A stretch of 64,000 nucleotides of DNA, taken from contig NC_088204.1 of NCBI RefSeq assembly GCF_037126465.1, forward strand, positions 65,533,807-65,597,806. The letters run 5' to 3'. The notes under the pieces were generated by a model. That model had not been told where the DNA came from. It saw only the letters and a list, made by a program, of their open reading frames with translations, and ran no database searches. Origin of the DNA: Ornithodoros turicata. Taxonomy: Eukaryota; Arthropoda; Arachnida; Ixodida; Argasidae. A program made the translations under genes and the position numbers. Below are positions 35,109-48,375 of the stretch, in pieces. Position 1 is the stretch's first letter, and every line of letters starts with the position of its first letter.

Positions 35109-35270
35109 ATGCTCTCTCTCTCCCTCTCCTTCTCAAGAAGCCTGATAGTGCGGAGAGGTCTCCCATTGGTCTCCTCGAACGATCTCCCGCGATGATAGGG
35201 CAAATCGTTTGCGGAAACCAACGAGAGAGCGCTCCGCATTGTCGGCGCTCTTGAGAAGGGGAGAGAGTAA
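35109..35270. repeat. Palindromic MITE-like unit next to the satellite
   Basis: CTCCCTCTCCTTCTCAAG at the left and CTTGAGAAGGGGAGAGAG at the right are inverted. The interior CCCATTGGTCTCCTCGAACG resembles 32577-32620. Confidence 0.5.
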
Positions 35271-35584
35271 ATTGGCAGGTTTTTCCACTCCTAAATAACC
35301 GAAGACGCAAGGGATGACTCACGTTCCTTTTGTGTTAGTGTTATAGGAGCAATGAGCTGCCTCGTCTGAACACATTGAACACCTGAACAGCTGAACACAT
35401 TGAACACCTCGTCAAAAACACTCCGAAAAACGAAAAAAAAAAAAAAACTCTGGGGGTCACCTCAATGCTCCTTTAAACTAAAGGAATCATTCATTCTGCA
35501 TAGAGGAAGTTTTGCTGCCCTGGCGGTGAAAGGTCAAATGACAAAGAGTTATGTACTTTTTTCAGCCTATTCATGTATCTTTAT

Positions 35585-37260
35585 TATTTATTTATTTATT
35601 GGGCCGTGAGGCAATTGCATGAGGGAGAGGGTATCGGTAATACTAAATACATCGCAATGACAAGATAATAATGAGACACAATTACAAAGCGATTACAAAA
35701 TGATTACATGCAATAGTAATTGTTGACTCAACAAGGAACTATCGCAACTCACAGGCGTAACTGCTAAAAAAGGAAATCGGGCGAAATACGCGGTATAGTT
35801 CTCCGACAAACTGGTTGTAATCAGGTAGTTCTGCAATATGGCGTGGCAAGTTATTCCAGTCTTATGTTTGCAGGAAGAATGACAGTTTGAATGCGGTTGT
35901 TATTAGAGCATTGTGTCGATGATCCAGGCGGCTGGCAATATATGAAGGATTGTTCACGTAACTGTCACGGAGAGCTGGTGGGCGAAACGACTTACGAAAA
36001 ATTGCTAACCGACGTAGCTTACGGCGGCTTTTGAGGTCAGTGACTCCGGCTTGCCGTACGAGTGCAGTCACGCTGCTATGGGGGAAATCATCACTAAAAC
36101 TGAAGCGTGCAGCTTTGTTCTGTACAGCCTTCATGCTGTTTGAGAGATACATTTGTTGAGCGTTGGAGTCAGTCTATTAGGACCGTGTGATTCATTGTGC
36201 GGTACGTTAACTGATTATTTGGCCTTTGGCGGATGTTTATTGTGAAAGCAGCTGTTTTTTTTTTCTTTATTTGGGAATGGGGGAGATCTGTTTATGGAGT
36301 AGCCGCATTTGTCGTGTGACGAATTCAATCTCTGCCTATTATTATTATTATTATTATTTCTTTTTTGGCAACATCAACATCAACGTTTGTTGAGGATCCC
36401 ATAAAGCGCTCGCGTATTCAAGCTTTGGTCAGATGAAGGTGAGGTATGTCATGTACTTAACTTGCGAAGAACTTCCAAGAAGCACAATGTACTGAAAGTC
36501 GAGTGCAATAGGGGTAGACGGTATGTGTCTTATCAATGTTCTTTAGTGTCACGAGTCTGTTCAAGGCCTTCCACCTACCCGTCCACCCCTATTGCACCCA
36601 ACTTTCAGTACATTGTGCTGCTTGGGCTATGGGTGATATGTCGGCGAAGGTGTCGGTGATATGTCAATCATCATCATCATCATGAAGGTAGCCTAGATTA
36701 CGATATACACCAGATAGTACGTTTGTGACATGCGTGGTTCCATGATAGATCTGACGAAAAATGGATTCGGACGATGGACCACGTTCGGTGCTTGCGAGAA
36801 AAGTTAACACAGTATTTACACTTTGCAAGGTTTAGCGACACGTGCCAAGTTCAACAGCATTCGTCAATTCTGTTTAGGTCATGTTGTATAGGGTTAGACG
36901 GTCTGCTGGGTAGACGACGCAATCATCCGCGAATAAACGAACGTGTGAGGAGATGTGTTGCGGTAGGTCGTTTACGTAGATCAGAACTAAAAGTGGGCCC
37001 AGAACTGTACCTTTGTGTACACCAGAAGTGACTGCTGTGGATCTGGAGTAACGGCTGTTAGCACATACTACTACTTGCTACTAAACTGTGTATCCATTTG
37101 ACATCCAAGGGATCGAGGTGAAGCGTTGATAATTTGTTTAGTAGCAAATTATGTGAGATTCTGTCGAAAGCCTTTGATAGGTCTAGGAATATTACATCGC
37201 GTCCAGTGTTGTCGTCTAGAGCGGTACCAATGTCGTGAGTGAAAGATGCTAGTTGGGTTT
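35585..37260 (-). mobile_element. Degraded LINE with reverse transcriptase motifs
   Basis: On the minus strand 37255-37100 encodes VIFLDLSKAFDRISHNLL. Then 37010-36890 encodes GPLLVLIYVNDLP and the catalytic FADD box (36921-36935). Then 36150-35870 encodes VQNKAARFSFSDDF and TDLKSRRKLRRLAIFRKSF. It ends at (AATA)n, 35580-35600. Frameshifts and a foldback insertion at 36478-36625 break it. Confidence 0.8.
36478..36625. repeat. Foldback insertion inside the LINE
   Basis: AAGCACAATGTACTGAAAGT at the left matches ACTTTCAGTACATTGTGCTG at the right. The arms are about 42 bp and continue through GTGCAATAGGGGTAGACG. Confidence 0.7.
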
Positions 37261-38677
37261 CGCAAGGAAACGCTCTGCGAAAATATTTTTCTAAAAAAAA
37301 AAATGTTTCACGTGTGAAAATGTCAGCTTACTTAGATGCGGGTACAGCGGCCTTCTTTGCTTCTTCGAGATCTTACCCGTAACCTGCAGCGACACTCAAT
37401 GTCTTCCCGCAATAGCAAAACCGTGTCCGCGTGTAACCGCGAGTATACCCCCGCGCTTACAATCCTACAAAACGTTACTGACGTCCCCTCCCACCTAAAA
37501 AATAAAAATAAAATAGAAACAACGTATTTTAGATCTGGTGCATAGCGCACGACCCCCCAATAGTAGCTCTCTTCCCATACTGTTTTGAATTTTTTTTTAC
37601 CGAAGTACCGAAGTTTCTTTCTTCTTCTCTTCTCTGGTCTCGACATGGTTACACATTTATACATTATCTAGGACGCGAGGAAGCTTCCACTAAAACAAAG
37701 AAAGAAATATATTTTTGTTTAGCATTTTTTACGACGGCTTCAAACAGAGCTATTTTCGGCGCTGCATTTCAGCTGCCAATAATATATTATGCTCAAAAAC
37801 AGCGTGTGTATATACACGTGCTGCAGGGAGGATCTGTTTCCGCACTTTCAACGTCGGCAGCCAGAATACGAGGTCAGCCCCGTTAACAAACAATCGCGGA
37901 CTTTAGTCGCGTGTTTTGCACAACCCCGAAGGCAGCAGAAGAGAAAACAGCGGAACAAAGTGCCAGAAACGAGTCAACAACGTAGATACATAGTTAAACG
38001 CCTCGACCAATAATTGTCTTTGTGGTTTCGGTCAAACAACGTTTCGAGTAAATTTCGACTGTCGTTAAAGTTTCAGGGCTTTTTGCGAACTTTTTATCTT
38101 TCTTATCTGTGACGTTTCGTGATGTTTATCCTTTCTGTTGTATATAATTTTTGTCTGAGTAATTTAAGTTCTTACTAAGTCCTCGTCCTCTAAATACAAT
38201 GATAATGATGAGGACAGTGCCTAGAGAAGAACGGACAGTCTTCGAAATTTCGGTGGATACCGACCTGAGATTTTGGCCTAAGTCTCAGTTACACTTATGT
38301 TTGTTTTATTGAACTGTAAATACTGCCTAAGTCAAGTGGGAATTTTAATAGATTTAACTGCACGTATTTCAACATATTTAGAACATCTTCACCAAATTAA
38401 CAAAATACACGTTGCACAATTAAGAAAGCTCGCATTGGATCGGGGCATGTATCACTGTGCAGACTGCAGAATATGCACGTGGTAGCGGTTCAGTTGGGCT
38501 GTTCTCCAATATTTCGCGAGGGAAACCACGCATGCGAGACAAGACTTCTTACCCAGTGCTCTCAGACTATAAGTACTGACACATATCGTTGCTTGTTAAC
38601 AATTGACTGGCACGAATTGACTGGTTCCAGGCAATCGAAGGAAACCCTGAAACACACGGAATAGGTGGCAAACAAAT

Positions 38678-38867
38678 ATGCCTCTGTTTAATACAACGAA
38701 GTTTACACTGAAGAAACTCCCGAAAAGGAGGAAGACTGCAGTGTCCAACTTCCGAAGAAAACTTGGTCCTCCTCAACTGCAGACGGAATTTGGGCTCCAA
38801 TGTGGGCCTGTTGAGTTGCAACTGGGCTCCCACCGTCTGCAATTTAAAGACGGCGAATGGATAAGTG
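38678..38867 (+). CDS. CBY1: Chibby exon 1
   Basis: It encodes residues 1-63 plus the first base of Ala64, with donor GTAAGA. It contains the basic N-terminal tail and the conserved DGEWI motif. Confidence 0.9.
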
Positions 38868-40030
38868 GTAAGATCAAAAACATTTTGTTCTTGTTTAATT
38901 TGCGTAGCAACGGCGAGTTTTCTGAAATTCGTCTCTGCTGAAAGCTGAAAGTCGTCTGCTCTGAAACTGTCGTCTGCTTTCGTCTGCTTTCGTCGCCCAT
39001 GCACTCCCGATGTCGTCTGCTTTCACACAGCTGTCTTCTGCATCGGATATAGTACGACGTTGCTTGGCATTTAGTTGACTCATGTCACGGAACGCGTGTG
39101 AAACGACAGGGCAACCCGTACCATGCAATCCGAGCCTACAGTTGAACGTCGCCTGTGTCGCACCTGTGAACAGTTTCTGCAGCACATATAGGATATACGC
39201 GCATCGCTTTTTGTTTTGTTTGCGGGCTTATCACGAGGCTGTATGCGCTTGACTATTCCACAAAAACACAAATAAAAGGAGGAAAGGAACACCGTGTGAA
39301 CGTTATCACACAGAACATTATTGATACACTATTTGTTCTCGTAATACCGCAAACGAACCACATCTGATGCGAGACATTTTAATAAAGATGAATCTTCAAC
39401 AACAACAACAACAACAACAACAACAAATACACTGACGATGATTAATGGGGTAATTCGTCACCTGAGTGTCAAAATGAGTGTCATCTCTCAAAGTGTCTAA
39501 GTAATCTATACCTCTGTGATATTTACGATGATTGTCATAACTGTCACAAAAAAAAAAAAAAGAAAGAAAGAAAAGGCGTACGCCTCCTCTTTCCATCAAA
39601 TTAGTGGAGGGAACGATGTCATGCGAGATGATGGTTGGTTGGAAGGAAGTAAGTAGTGGAAGTAAATGCCATTCCGTTTAATGCGTTAAGTTTGCCGTGT
39701 GGCTATGGTATTTAAAGACATTCGAAAAGCAGAGCACACAATGTACCACTCTACGCGGTTCTGCGCACTTGTTCACCTACATCTTGCTCACCTTGTTACT
39801 TCAGCACACGAAGGCGCGGAAACGCACAGCCAAGAATTGGAGCAGCTCACGGAAGAAAATAAAGTATTGCAAGAGGAGAATAATCGGCTCAGGCTCAAAG
39901 TGGAGGTCTTGCTCGACATGGTAATAAATAATGGAGTTGCTTTCCAATTACTAATATATTTCCCTCCGTATTCACGCTTTAATCGCAGGTTGCCACGGCG
40001 GAACTGCGACAGATGAAAATGACCAGATGA
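38678..40030 (+). CDS. CBY1: Chibby family protein (beta-catenin antagonist, ciliary)
   Basis: Exons are 38678-38867, 39805-39920 and 39989-40030; junctions are GT..AG with matching phases (G|CA Ala64; phase 0), giving 115 aa (human about 126). The N-terminus MPLFNTTKFTLKKLPKRRKT matches the basic MPFFGNTFSPKK type of Chibby, followed by LQFKDGEWIS (family LKFENGQWI). Exon 2 gives the coiled coil QELEQLTEENKVLQEENNRL then RLKVEVLLDM, the family's dimerisation heptads. The last exon adds only 13 residues. In animals Chibby binds beta-catenin to dampen Wnt signalling and acts at the ciliary base. Intron 2 is only 68 nt; intron 1 (937 nt) holds a CAA microsatellite and a MITE fragment. The start is the only ATG giving the conserved N-terminus. 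Confidence 0.92.
39398..39427. repeat. (CAA)n microsatellite in Chibby intron 1
   Basis: About nine to ten CAA units. A fragment of the AAAAGGCGTACGCCTCC MITE follows at 39573-39650. Confidence 0.9.
39805..39920 (+). CDS. CBY1: Chibby exon 2 (coiled coil)
   Basis: The acceptor is GTTACTTCAG and the donor GTAATA after GACATG. It encodes AHEGAETHSQELEQ and the Leu/Glu heptads ending KVEVLLDM. Confidence 0.93.
39989..40030 (+). CDS. CBY1: Chibby exon 3 (C-terminus)
   Basis: The acceptor is TTTAATCGCAG. It encodes VATAELRQMKMTR and TGA. It is shorter than the usual tail after LLDM, so a further alternative last exon is possible. Confidence 0.75.
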   Translation, partial: VATAELRQMKMTR

Positions 40031-42710
40031 AAAAATTGTCATCCCACCTATGTGTTTTCGTAAATGTGTTCGCAGAGGGACACTGGATTCTAAACGTTCC
40101 ATTCCTACACGATGTGCAAGTAGGCCAGCTGTCCGCTTAGCTCCCCAGTTTCACTGAAAGTGGTGCGTCATTTTACCGAATAGCGCGAAAGGTTTTGATG
40201 TGTGCAATTTGTTTCCCAGAAAAAGAAGAAAAAAAACTTCACATAAACATGGCTCCGCGCGTTCACCCTTAACTCGCCACTCCGGGTATAACGAGGAGAA
40301 GGTATGATGTCACGTCACCGATGACGTTACAAGGACAACTCGTTCTGGTTCGCTGCTCAGTGGGGATCAGCACCTGACCCTTTGCCGCCGTAAGCCAGTT
40401 TTGCCAGTTCCCCCGGAGAATCGGGGATAGAAGGAGCGGCCGAATCATGACCGAGCCAGGAGCAATGCTTTTTCAGAACCATGAACAGCCGAGTAGCAGA
40501 CAACATTTCTCTGGACCAATGAGCGGGCGTACCCCCTGTAGCGTCAGCGCGAGGTCTCAGGCAGATCACTGGCTGGTACTGCTCTCCACCGCCGTTGCGC
40601 ACGGTCGCTTTTTGCGGCGTTCTTTTACAATTTCTGCGATAATTAAGACTTTATGGGGCTAATTAACTCTTATGGTCCATTTTATTGGCCTGCTTAGCAG
40701 TTTTATACAAAGAAAACAGGGTGTTAAAAATGACTTCTGTGTATTTCAAGGTTGAGGCGCACGTGGCCTCTTCTGTGGGCCCATGCCAGCCTACGAATAC
40801 GCCCTTATTGCTGCCTTGTGAGTGGACAGGCACTTGGTCACGTGATTTCTGCAAACCTTACCCTCTCACCCGCGCTGAGACAAATTGTCGAAGCGTCTCC
40901 AACAGCGCGGAATATCCTCCTGATGTACGAATAATGTATTGACGTCCGTGATCTGGTTCGTACGTCCGATGGATATCCCTGAGATATCCAGCGCGGTTGA
41001 ACACACAATATACCTATAACGTCCAGCACGGATATCCCTGGGAACGCAAAATACAGCACGCTGTACGTGCTGTGTACACGTGCAACGTGTACTCTACTTC
41101 TGACTATACCTCACTATAACATATCACGAATTTCCACACAAACACGAAATTTAATTTGAGTACATCAGTTGAATTGTTCTCTCACTTTGAAGATCGTCTT
41201 GTCTCATACTGATGTTGTACGCACATTTTTCTAGTCGGCGTAGTGTGGAGGTTTCCTGAGAAAAATGCGCAAAGAAAGGCTGACAATGAAAGACTGGGAC
41301 TGACTGGGAAAGACTGACTGGGAAAGTGACAGATGAGGTGTTTTAGCCGATAGCAACGGATCTAACGTGTCTGGGTGTTTCGCAAAACTTACGATAAAGG
41401 TTCAGTCATAGCACAACGTCGAAGCACACTATACTAGCTATATATGCTTTATGTAATAACAACAACGAAAGAAAGCTGCCCTACATAAAGCCCTGAGTTA
41501 TGAAAAACGTGTTAATCGTTCTCTAGTGTAGCCAGAGGCATTTCCTCTTCCGTGCAATCCAAAAAGGGGCTTCTTTACGCAGCAGTTGTCGATAAACACG
41601 GGGCCAGGAAGCCTCGTTAAGTGCGGCATCGTAGGCGATTCTGGTTACTGAGACTCATAACATTTACTGCCGCGAAAATAAACAACCAGCCTGCATGGCT
41701 CGAGAGTACACTGCTCTTGCGTTGGAAGCGCGTGAACTGGATTGGAAGTTGTATGCACTGGGAAAGGCTCCGCGTACTGATAAGAAATCCTTGTTGCTCG
41801 CGCGCTTCTAATTTTCGAGAATGTTGTGAATTGAAAAGTTGGCAAATCTGAAAAGCACGTAAAAAATTAGAGCAAAAACTCGTCACTTCGGGAACACTGA
41901 TACAATCGCAATTTTTTTTTTTTTTTCACATTTGGTTGCGAGTAGACATTTGAACTGTTTTACCACGTGTGCGATGCTGCCTTAATAAAATATAGCAAGG
42001 ACAATCTAAGGCGTATATCGCAAAGTGAGGCAATCAAGCCACGACCTTTAGCGTCTACATTTAGCTGATTTTTGTGGAAATCTTGCGAAAAACCCCGTAA
42101 TTTTGAGTGGAACAGTCTATAATGGTCATAGACTATACGTCAAGTTATTCGGATTATTTGCCGCATCTCCCATTCACCAAAGCAGTGCTTCCGAATCAAA
42201 TGGGATAGAAACCATCGAACAAAAAAGAAAAAAAAAAAGAAAGAGCGCATGGGCAGCGTGGGTGACTGCTCCTAATGACCGTAAATTGAGCTTGTTTGTT
42301 AGAACACAGTCTGTCAAAACGAGAGCGGAGTTTGAACACAGCACCTCTCACTTCCGGCTCGATGTTGAGCTACGACCTGTACTTTGCTTCGACGCCACTG
42401 CAGTGAACCAAGTTCGCGTAAGGCCGGTCTAAAACACTAACGTTTTGCTCGTCCGTGTCTTTAACGGAGCTAATCCAGACCCATTGGAACCGCCGGAGCT
42501 CGATTGCCCTTCGGTTCTATTTTTGAAGCAAACGGACGAGAAATGATGGTGTGTGAAATGGGCCTAAGTATGTCGTGGCCATATACCTCGGCAAAACTCA
42601 CCCATGAGCATGCTCATTCATACTCACTCATGCTCAATGTGGCGAATGAGTCGAACATGAGAGAGGAAACGGAGAGCTGTAGTGAGCGGTAATGAAAGTC
42701 TCGAACTACT
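40031..42710. other. Intergenic DNA downstream of Chibby
   Basis: No clear AATAAA follows Chibby within about 300 bp. GATATCCCTGAGATATCCAG near 40973 is a short palindrome, and poly-T lies at 41913. No supported gene or complete mobile element is seen. Confidence 0.3.
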
Positions 42711-43038
42711 CTCTAAGAAAAAAGGGTGTGAAAAGGTGGTAACGTCTATAGTTACCACCTAAGCCAACATTGCGTCTGATAAAGGGTGTAAAAGGGTGGT
42801 AAAGTAAATTACTATATATCCAAATTGCTACAAAAAGGCGTACGCCTCCTTCGCTCACCGAATCAGGAGCGATAACCCTATCATTCGTGGCAACGGTTGG
42901 CGGATATCGTGCGGTGAAGTTCTGTTTTGAGAGTGAGGTAGCGGATATAACTTTGCAACATTTTAGGCACAACATATATGAGACAACTATTGCCTCCTAA
43001 AAGGTGTAACTGCTCCACCCCTTTTTCTAAGAGTGTAC
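42711..43038. mobile_element. TA-type MITE, AAAAAGGCGTACGCCTCC family, copy 1
   Basis: The ends CTCTAAGAAAAAAGGGTG and CACCCCTTTTTCTAAGAGTG are inverted. It contains the palindromic core GGCGTACGCC. A second related copy is at 59467. Confidence 0.65.
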
Positions 43039-43843
43039 CGCGGGCGCTATGTAGATCACCCAGATGAGAACTATATACTAAGCGAATCCCTCCCCACTCT
43101 AAACCTAAACGTCGTAATAGTCCATTGAGACCTTCTCGATATCCTGAACAGTTACAATGATAGCATAACACCATGGACTAAGGGCAGTCCCATGGCCAGG
43201 GAAGAGTATAACGGACGTAGTTCTGTTACCGTTTCCATTTTCATTACTGCAATATTTTCGTTTCCGCTCTCCGTTTCTGACACCAGCCTTTCAATTTGGC
43301 TAAGTACTGGCTGGTTTTGGCTAAGTACTGCTTCGGTGCCATGCACCGCGTACACATTACACAAGTAATTTGTCATCGATGGAATGCGCAGTATCTTGCA
43401 GGATTAAAAAAAGAAAAATCGAGAGAAATATGTCTTTATGCCTTCACATAGAGTGTCGTGCTCAAACTCTGAGTCCAGCAACTCAAGACGGACGTGACCG
43501 GACCTCCATCCAATGTCGCATACATAGGAGGACGCGCTCAGCAGTAAACAATACTGCTGCTATAGCCACGGTGAAAGAAAAAATAATGAAAAGCGAAAAG
43601 AAATCGTAGGTTTGCCTTCCCGTGCTATGTCGTGGAGTCTGTTGCGTAAGTCGCATGTGTTGCCGTCATGAGTAGGTCTATAGGACGAGCAAGCAACGGA
43701 TGTACCCTCAAGATCCAATATTGCGTTCTCCATTCTCTCGCGTAGTGTTCATGGCAAGTATTACAGGGGAATGGAGTCACCAAAATGCAAAAATAAAATG
43801 AAAAGTCACTGACATCGCGGGAGCAGGAATATAGCCATTACCC

Positions 43844-44142
43844 GAATGGACCTCTACCCGAGAAACGTCATCATGACGTTGGTAGACAGACTGAAACCGA
43901 AACAAATCGGAACGGGAGGGCTGGGTTCCACGAATGGGCACTTGTTCGCTGTCTCCTATTGAAAGAAAAGTAGGACTGAAGGTCGCGTCCCTTTCAGGGA
44001 CCATCGTAATCCCCTCAAGACCGTGGCTTTCGTGCGCGACCTTGTTCGCCCCTAGCTTCGACCGTATAGTTCAAGTCTACCAAATTGGTGGCGCTGTCGA
44101 ACACTGTGACGTCATTTGTTTACGATAAGGGAGAGGTCTATT
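43844..44142 (-). mobile_element. TIR element AATAGACCTCTCCC, copy 2 (uninterrupted)
   Basis: Minus-strand copy of the 26445 element, reading CCCAGCCCTCCCGTTCCGAT across the insertion site. The ends are ATGGACCTCTACCC and GGGAGAGGTCTATT. Confidence 0.7.
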
Positions 44143-45314
44143 CAATACCGGATGATCATTTTCGTTTCTGCTTTCGGGAATTGAGGACGTAGTATGCGTT
44201 TCCATTTCTGTTATCGTAATCATTTCCAAATTCGGTAATACTGTAAACGTATTTTTATTCGCGATGTATTAATTTTCGTGAATTAGAGGCCAATCCTATT
44301 GAAATTTCCTATTGAATCCTATCCTATTGAATCCTATCCTATTGAAGTAGGATAGAAACGTCGCGTATAGAACTGCACACACAAGTATACCGTTTCTGTT
44401 TCCGTCACCATTCCTCGAAGAGCTCTAAACAGAACTCTTGCCTGTCTTCGCTTCGCGCTCACCATTAATTCATCTCTCTTTGAACAACAATAGATGCTGA
44501 CGATGAGATGGGGTGTTTCACTGTGGCGGTGCGGTATCCTACCCCATTGCACGTGGAACATTATATGAAGATGATGAAGGAAGGATGAAAACACGATAAC
44601 AAATTAAAGCGTCTGGAGCAACCTAGTGGACGACAGGAAGTCTATGAACAGGTGAAGAACCCGACGATGGAGCACACTCAGGACCGGCGTCTACTTTTTG
44701 GTCCTGAGGTGGCACAATCCGAGATTTACGCCCCCTCCCCTCCCAGCTCGTACCACGGAACTTCTTTGGCCGTACGTTCCGTGGGTGATCCCTAAGCAGA
44801 TGACGCCCCGAAACGAAACACGGCACAACGGAATGAATGAAAGGCGTACCATAGGGCATACATGGAGCTTTTAGCACGCAAAAACTATTGCAGGAGGGAG
44901 GAACGCCAGCGTACAGTAGTAGGAGCAGCAGCACTTGACAGTGACAGGCAGACGCGAATTTGTTGTTGTGCAGTGCCAAAGTGAAGAGTGCAATCGTCCA
45001 GGCGCCGCCGAGACGCCTTCTGCCCTTCTGGTTGCGAACAATAGCGATGATCGCGGCGCGAGTGGCATGCAATAGCAAAACATTCTGAGAAGGGTATGCA
45101 GGCGAAAACTACAAACTATAGGCTGTCATGTGGACCGAGAACGAAAATTTTTACTTCATGTGCCACATACGCACGTTGGTTTAGAACAGCGTGCATTTTA
45201 TGATCCACTGTCATCGGTTTGTGGGACGCCAAACACCGTGAACTCCCAACCATCCGGCCGTCATTTTTGCGCCCCCTCGACGGACGTCTGGGGGGAGGGG
45301 GCGTTAGCCCCCCC

Positions 45315-45890
45315 CCCCCCCCCCCATACAGATGCCGGCCCTGAGCACAGGATTTTCATAGGGGCCAATGAGTGCAGCTAAGTTGAGCGGTCTCTTGCTG
45401 ATACGTGCAAGCTCATCACACAGTATCCGCCTTTGCGGGTCGTAGAGTGCACGTTCCATAAGAATGTGCTGAGTGTTCGCCACGACACCGCAGATGAAGC
45501 AGAGGCTTGTCTCACAACATCTGGTCATGCATTTGAATTGTGGGGTGAAAGCCACATTGAGGCGGAGTCTACGCAGGAGGGAGGTAAAATGGCGTAATAA
45601 ACGGGCAGGGAAAGAAAAAGACAAATTTGGGTCTACCAAATACATAAGAGATTGATCTGTGATGTCCCGGTGCCAATGCTGCAGAGCCAGAGGTTGAAAC
45701 CACGCATTTGGTACGGTCCTCCTGTCACCCCTCGACAGCACAATGGGCACGGCTGTCGGGGACTCGTGGGCTACTCCGTCAGCCTCCTCATTGCCTGTTA
45801 AACCGAAGTGACCGGGAATCCACTGCAGGGATATATGATGACCTTCACCATATAGACGCTGAATACTTTGAAGCGGGGTAAGGTCCTATG
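45315..45890 (-). mobile_element. LINE C-terminal part with RNase H (I/R1-like)
   Basis: On the minus strand the end of an RNase H domain, LQWIPGHFGLTGNEEADG, continues into RLRLNVAFTPQFKCM, SLCFICGVVANTQHILMERA and LYDPQRR, the zinc-knuckle-like tail of I/R1-type LINEs. It is truncated 5' at about 45890 and ends at an 18-bp C/G run (45309-45326). Confidence 0.75.
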
Positions 45891-47687
45891 CCTACCACGG
45901 GGAAACATCCCATGTCATCATCACTTCTCCTTCAGTTACTTATTGTTGTTCCGTTACCATTACCGTTACTCTTCCCTGGGTCAAAGCGCTTACAGCTGCT
46001 GCACAGAGTAACGCGACACACTTGACAAAATTTACACTCATCAGCATGCTCAATGTGACGAATGAGTTGAGCATGAATGAGCAAACAAGGAGCTGAGCTT
46101 GAGACGAGTAGCATGAGTGAACAGGGGACACAAGTACCGACCTCTGGTCGTGGCAAGCGGAAGAAGGATCCTCATAGTTTTAGTACTCAAGAGCGTGTAT
46201 TCAGCGGAAACTGTTGCTGTCCCTTTTCCAAGTTCCCGAGCTGCTTTGCGATCCCCCGCTGAACCTGTCACCACTCACACACACACAGTTTGGGAACCAC
46301 TGCACTAAAGTAATAAATAAAGGTACTTCTCAATTCACGAGGAAAAAAATGCTTCATTTGCTTGATAAATTTTTAAGCTCGCTTAAAAGGATGAGCTTAA
46401 TGCATGAGACGAATGCAAAGTACCGTAGTGTGTGGCAAAAACTATTATGAGTGTAATTCATAAAGAGGAACAAGGTAAATGTTGTCGTACAAAAATTGGC
46501 TTTGAGAAATTACGTTGGGAGAGAGATTATGCCTCCCACCGAAACAACAACAACAACAAATAAGTTAATGATAATGAATGGGGAAATTCGCCACTTAACA
46601 CCGAAACAACTCCATCCGTTGCTATCCAGAATATGTAAGTTCTGTGAAATGCATTGCAGAGATGGAACAAATTTTCTAAGTCCCAGGCTAGAAAAATGTA
46701 TCTTGGAACAACCAGTCAGGAAAGGGCTCAAAAGAATAATAAACACACATAAGAAAACTGCATATAGAGAGCAGATTGAATGATTGGGGAAAACAAATGG
46801 AGATGTTATAGTCCCAAACTACTCAGGACTGGTGAAGTTATGTCTATGTCCTCACTCTTTGGGGTTGTAAATCAAATCCCGAATATTACACGAAATCATG
46901 GTTGAAATGTAGATTTATCGGTGCCAGACATTTCCGTCGAAACCCCTCCACGCTGCCCTCCCGCGTTACGGAGTTATGGCACTTTGAATATGAGGAGATC
47001 CTTTCACTCTTGGCTCGCCTCCTCCTCGCCCGATCTCGGTATGACTTAGTACCGAGTGCGCAACGTAAGTGCGTAGTTTCCCTACAGGGACGCGGCGAAC
47101 GCTGGGACGCGGCGCGGCGAAGTGCTCGGAACGGAAGCGGAAATGAGCGGAAGCGCTATGACGTAGAGTCATAGAGCAACCGGTCAAAGGCGTCACTTCC
47201 CGCCTATTTCATGGAGCTGCTCGGCACCGCTTGGCGCCACGGTCGGCGGGACCGCGAAAATGGGAGATTTTTAAAACTCAGTAGCATAAAAAATAGTGGG
47301 ATGCGGGAGGTGGGACTTTGCGTGCGAAGTGCGTTGAGTGAGGCGCACAGACCCTGCCAGAGAAAAAGTTCTATCGGTGTGGCTTCTCAGCTACGCTTGA
47401 AAGAGTAACTTGGGTTTTGTAGCGTATAAATGAGGAGCAAATCGAGCCTCGGAAGAACAACGCGTAAGCCGCGGCAGAATAAAGCCTAGCAGAAGAGAGT
47501 AAAAAGAGAGCAAAAGCAAGACTCACTCTGTGTTTGCTATTTTTTCTTCATACTCCAAAGCTACTACTATACGTGGCAACATCACCAAATTCAGTGGTGG
47601 TTATTGGGAGGTCTCTAATCCGACAGGTAAATTAGATTGAAATACCCCACAATGTGTCAGTTCCACTTACCGCTAGTGTCGACGAAA

Positions 47688-47815
47688 GTGATGATTTAGG
47701 AGAAAGCAACTTGGTTTTCGACTGCCGTGTCAGATATGAATTTTCGAAGTATTCCTCGGTGATCATCCGACAATTTAGCGTTGTACGCCGTACCCAACAG
47801 CTGAAAGACAGAACC
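47688..47815 (-). CDS. Weak candidate exon
   Basis: Between the acceptor TTCTGTCTTTCAG and the donor GTAAGTGG an open frame reads CWVRRTTLNCRMITEEYFEN and SYLTRQSKTKLLSPKSSLSS. Both splice sites are good, but no neighbour exon or family was found. Confidence 0.25.
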
Positions 47816-47884
47816 AATTACGAAGGGAGTATTACGAAAAAATACGCGCATACATTTGGTGTCGACGATGTATACTGCTCGTGA

Positions 47885-48375
47885 CACGGTTGTCTGAAAT
47901 TAGCGTCCCGCTGTTTATCCCACCCTAAATCTCCAGGTGTTGCAAGACCATTCGTTTCGAATGACAAACATGTGCAGCTTGTGGTCTACTTTTATATTGC
48001 CACGTATCGTCCTTGGGGCGACCACACGCAACAACAACAACAGGCAACGAGGCTTCGAACGACCGGCTGGGGCCCGTGACACGTCGCGCTACATGGCAAG
48101 CGATCCTTCTGGAAGCATCCGCTCCTTGGCTCACATGAATCTCTAGCACGGGCCGACGACCTTGGAGAAGCTTCGGTATTTCCTTCTCTCCACCGACGCG
48201 CGCTTTCTACAATGTTCGCCGCTGTACATAAAAGCTTGTGAGCTCCCAGTCGGAGCTTTATTCTTTTACCTTAGTTCTGTCTAAGAGCTATCGCTCTGGT
48301 GTTAACCAGCTAAGCAGCTGAATAAAGTGTTCGCCGATTATTCGCCGTCTCGCTCGTCTGTTTTTCATCCGTGAC
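47885..48375 (+). mobile_element. Solo-LTR-like segment
   Basis: A TATA-like CATAAAAGC at 48227, a downstream AATAAAG at 48322 and an end in CCGTGACA give an LTR-like U3-R-U5 layout. No target duplication was identified, so the borders are uncertain. Confidence 0.35.

Noticed and set aside
39398..39427. Tandem short repeats considered as a CRISPR array
   Set aside because: They are simple CAA microsatellites. No repeat-spacer structure occurs anywhere in this eukaryotic window.
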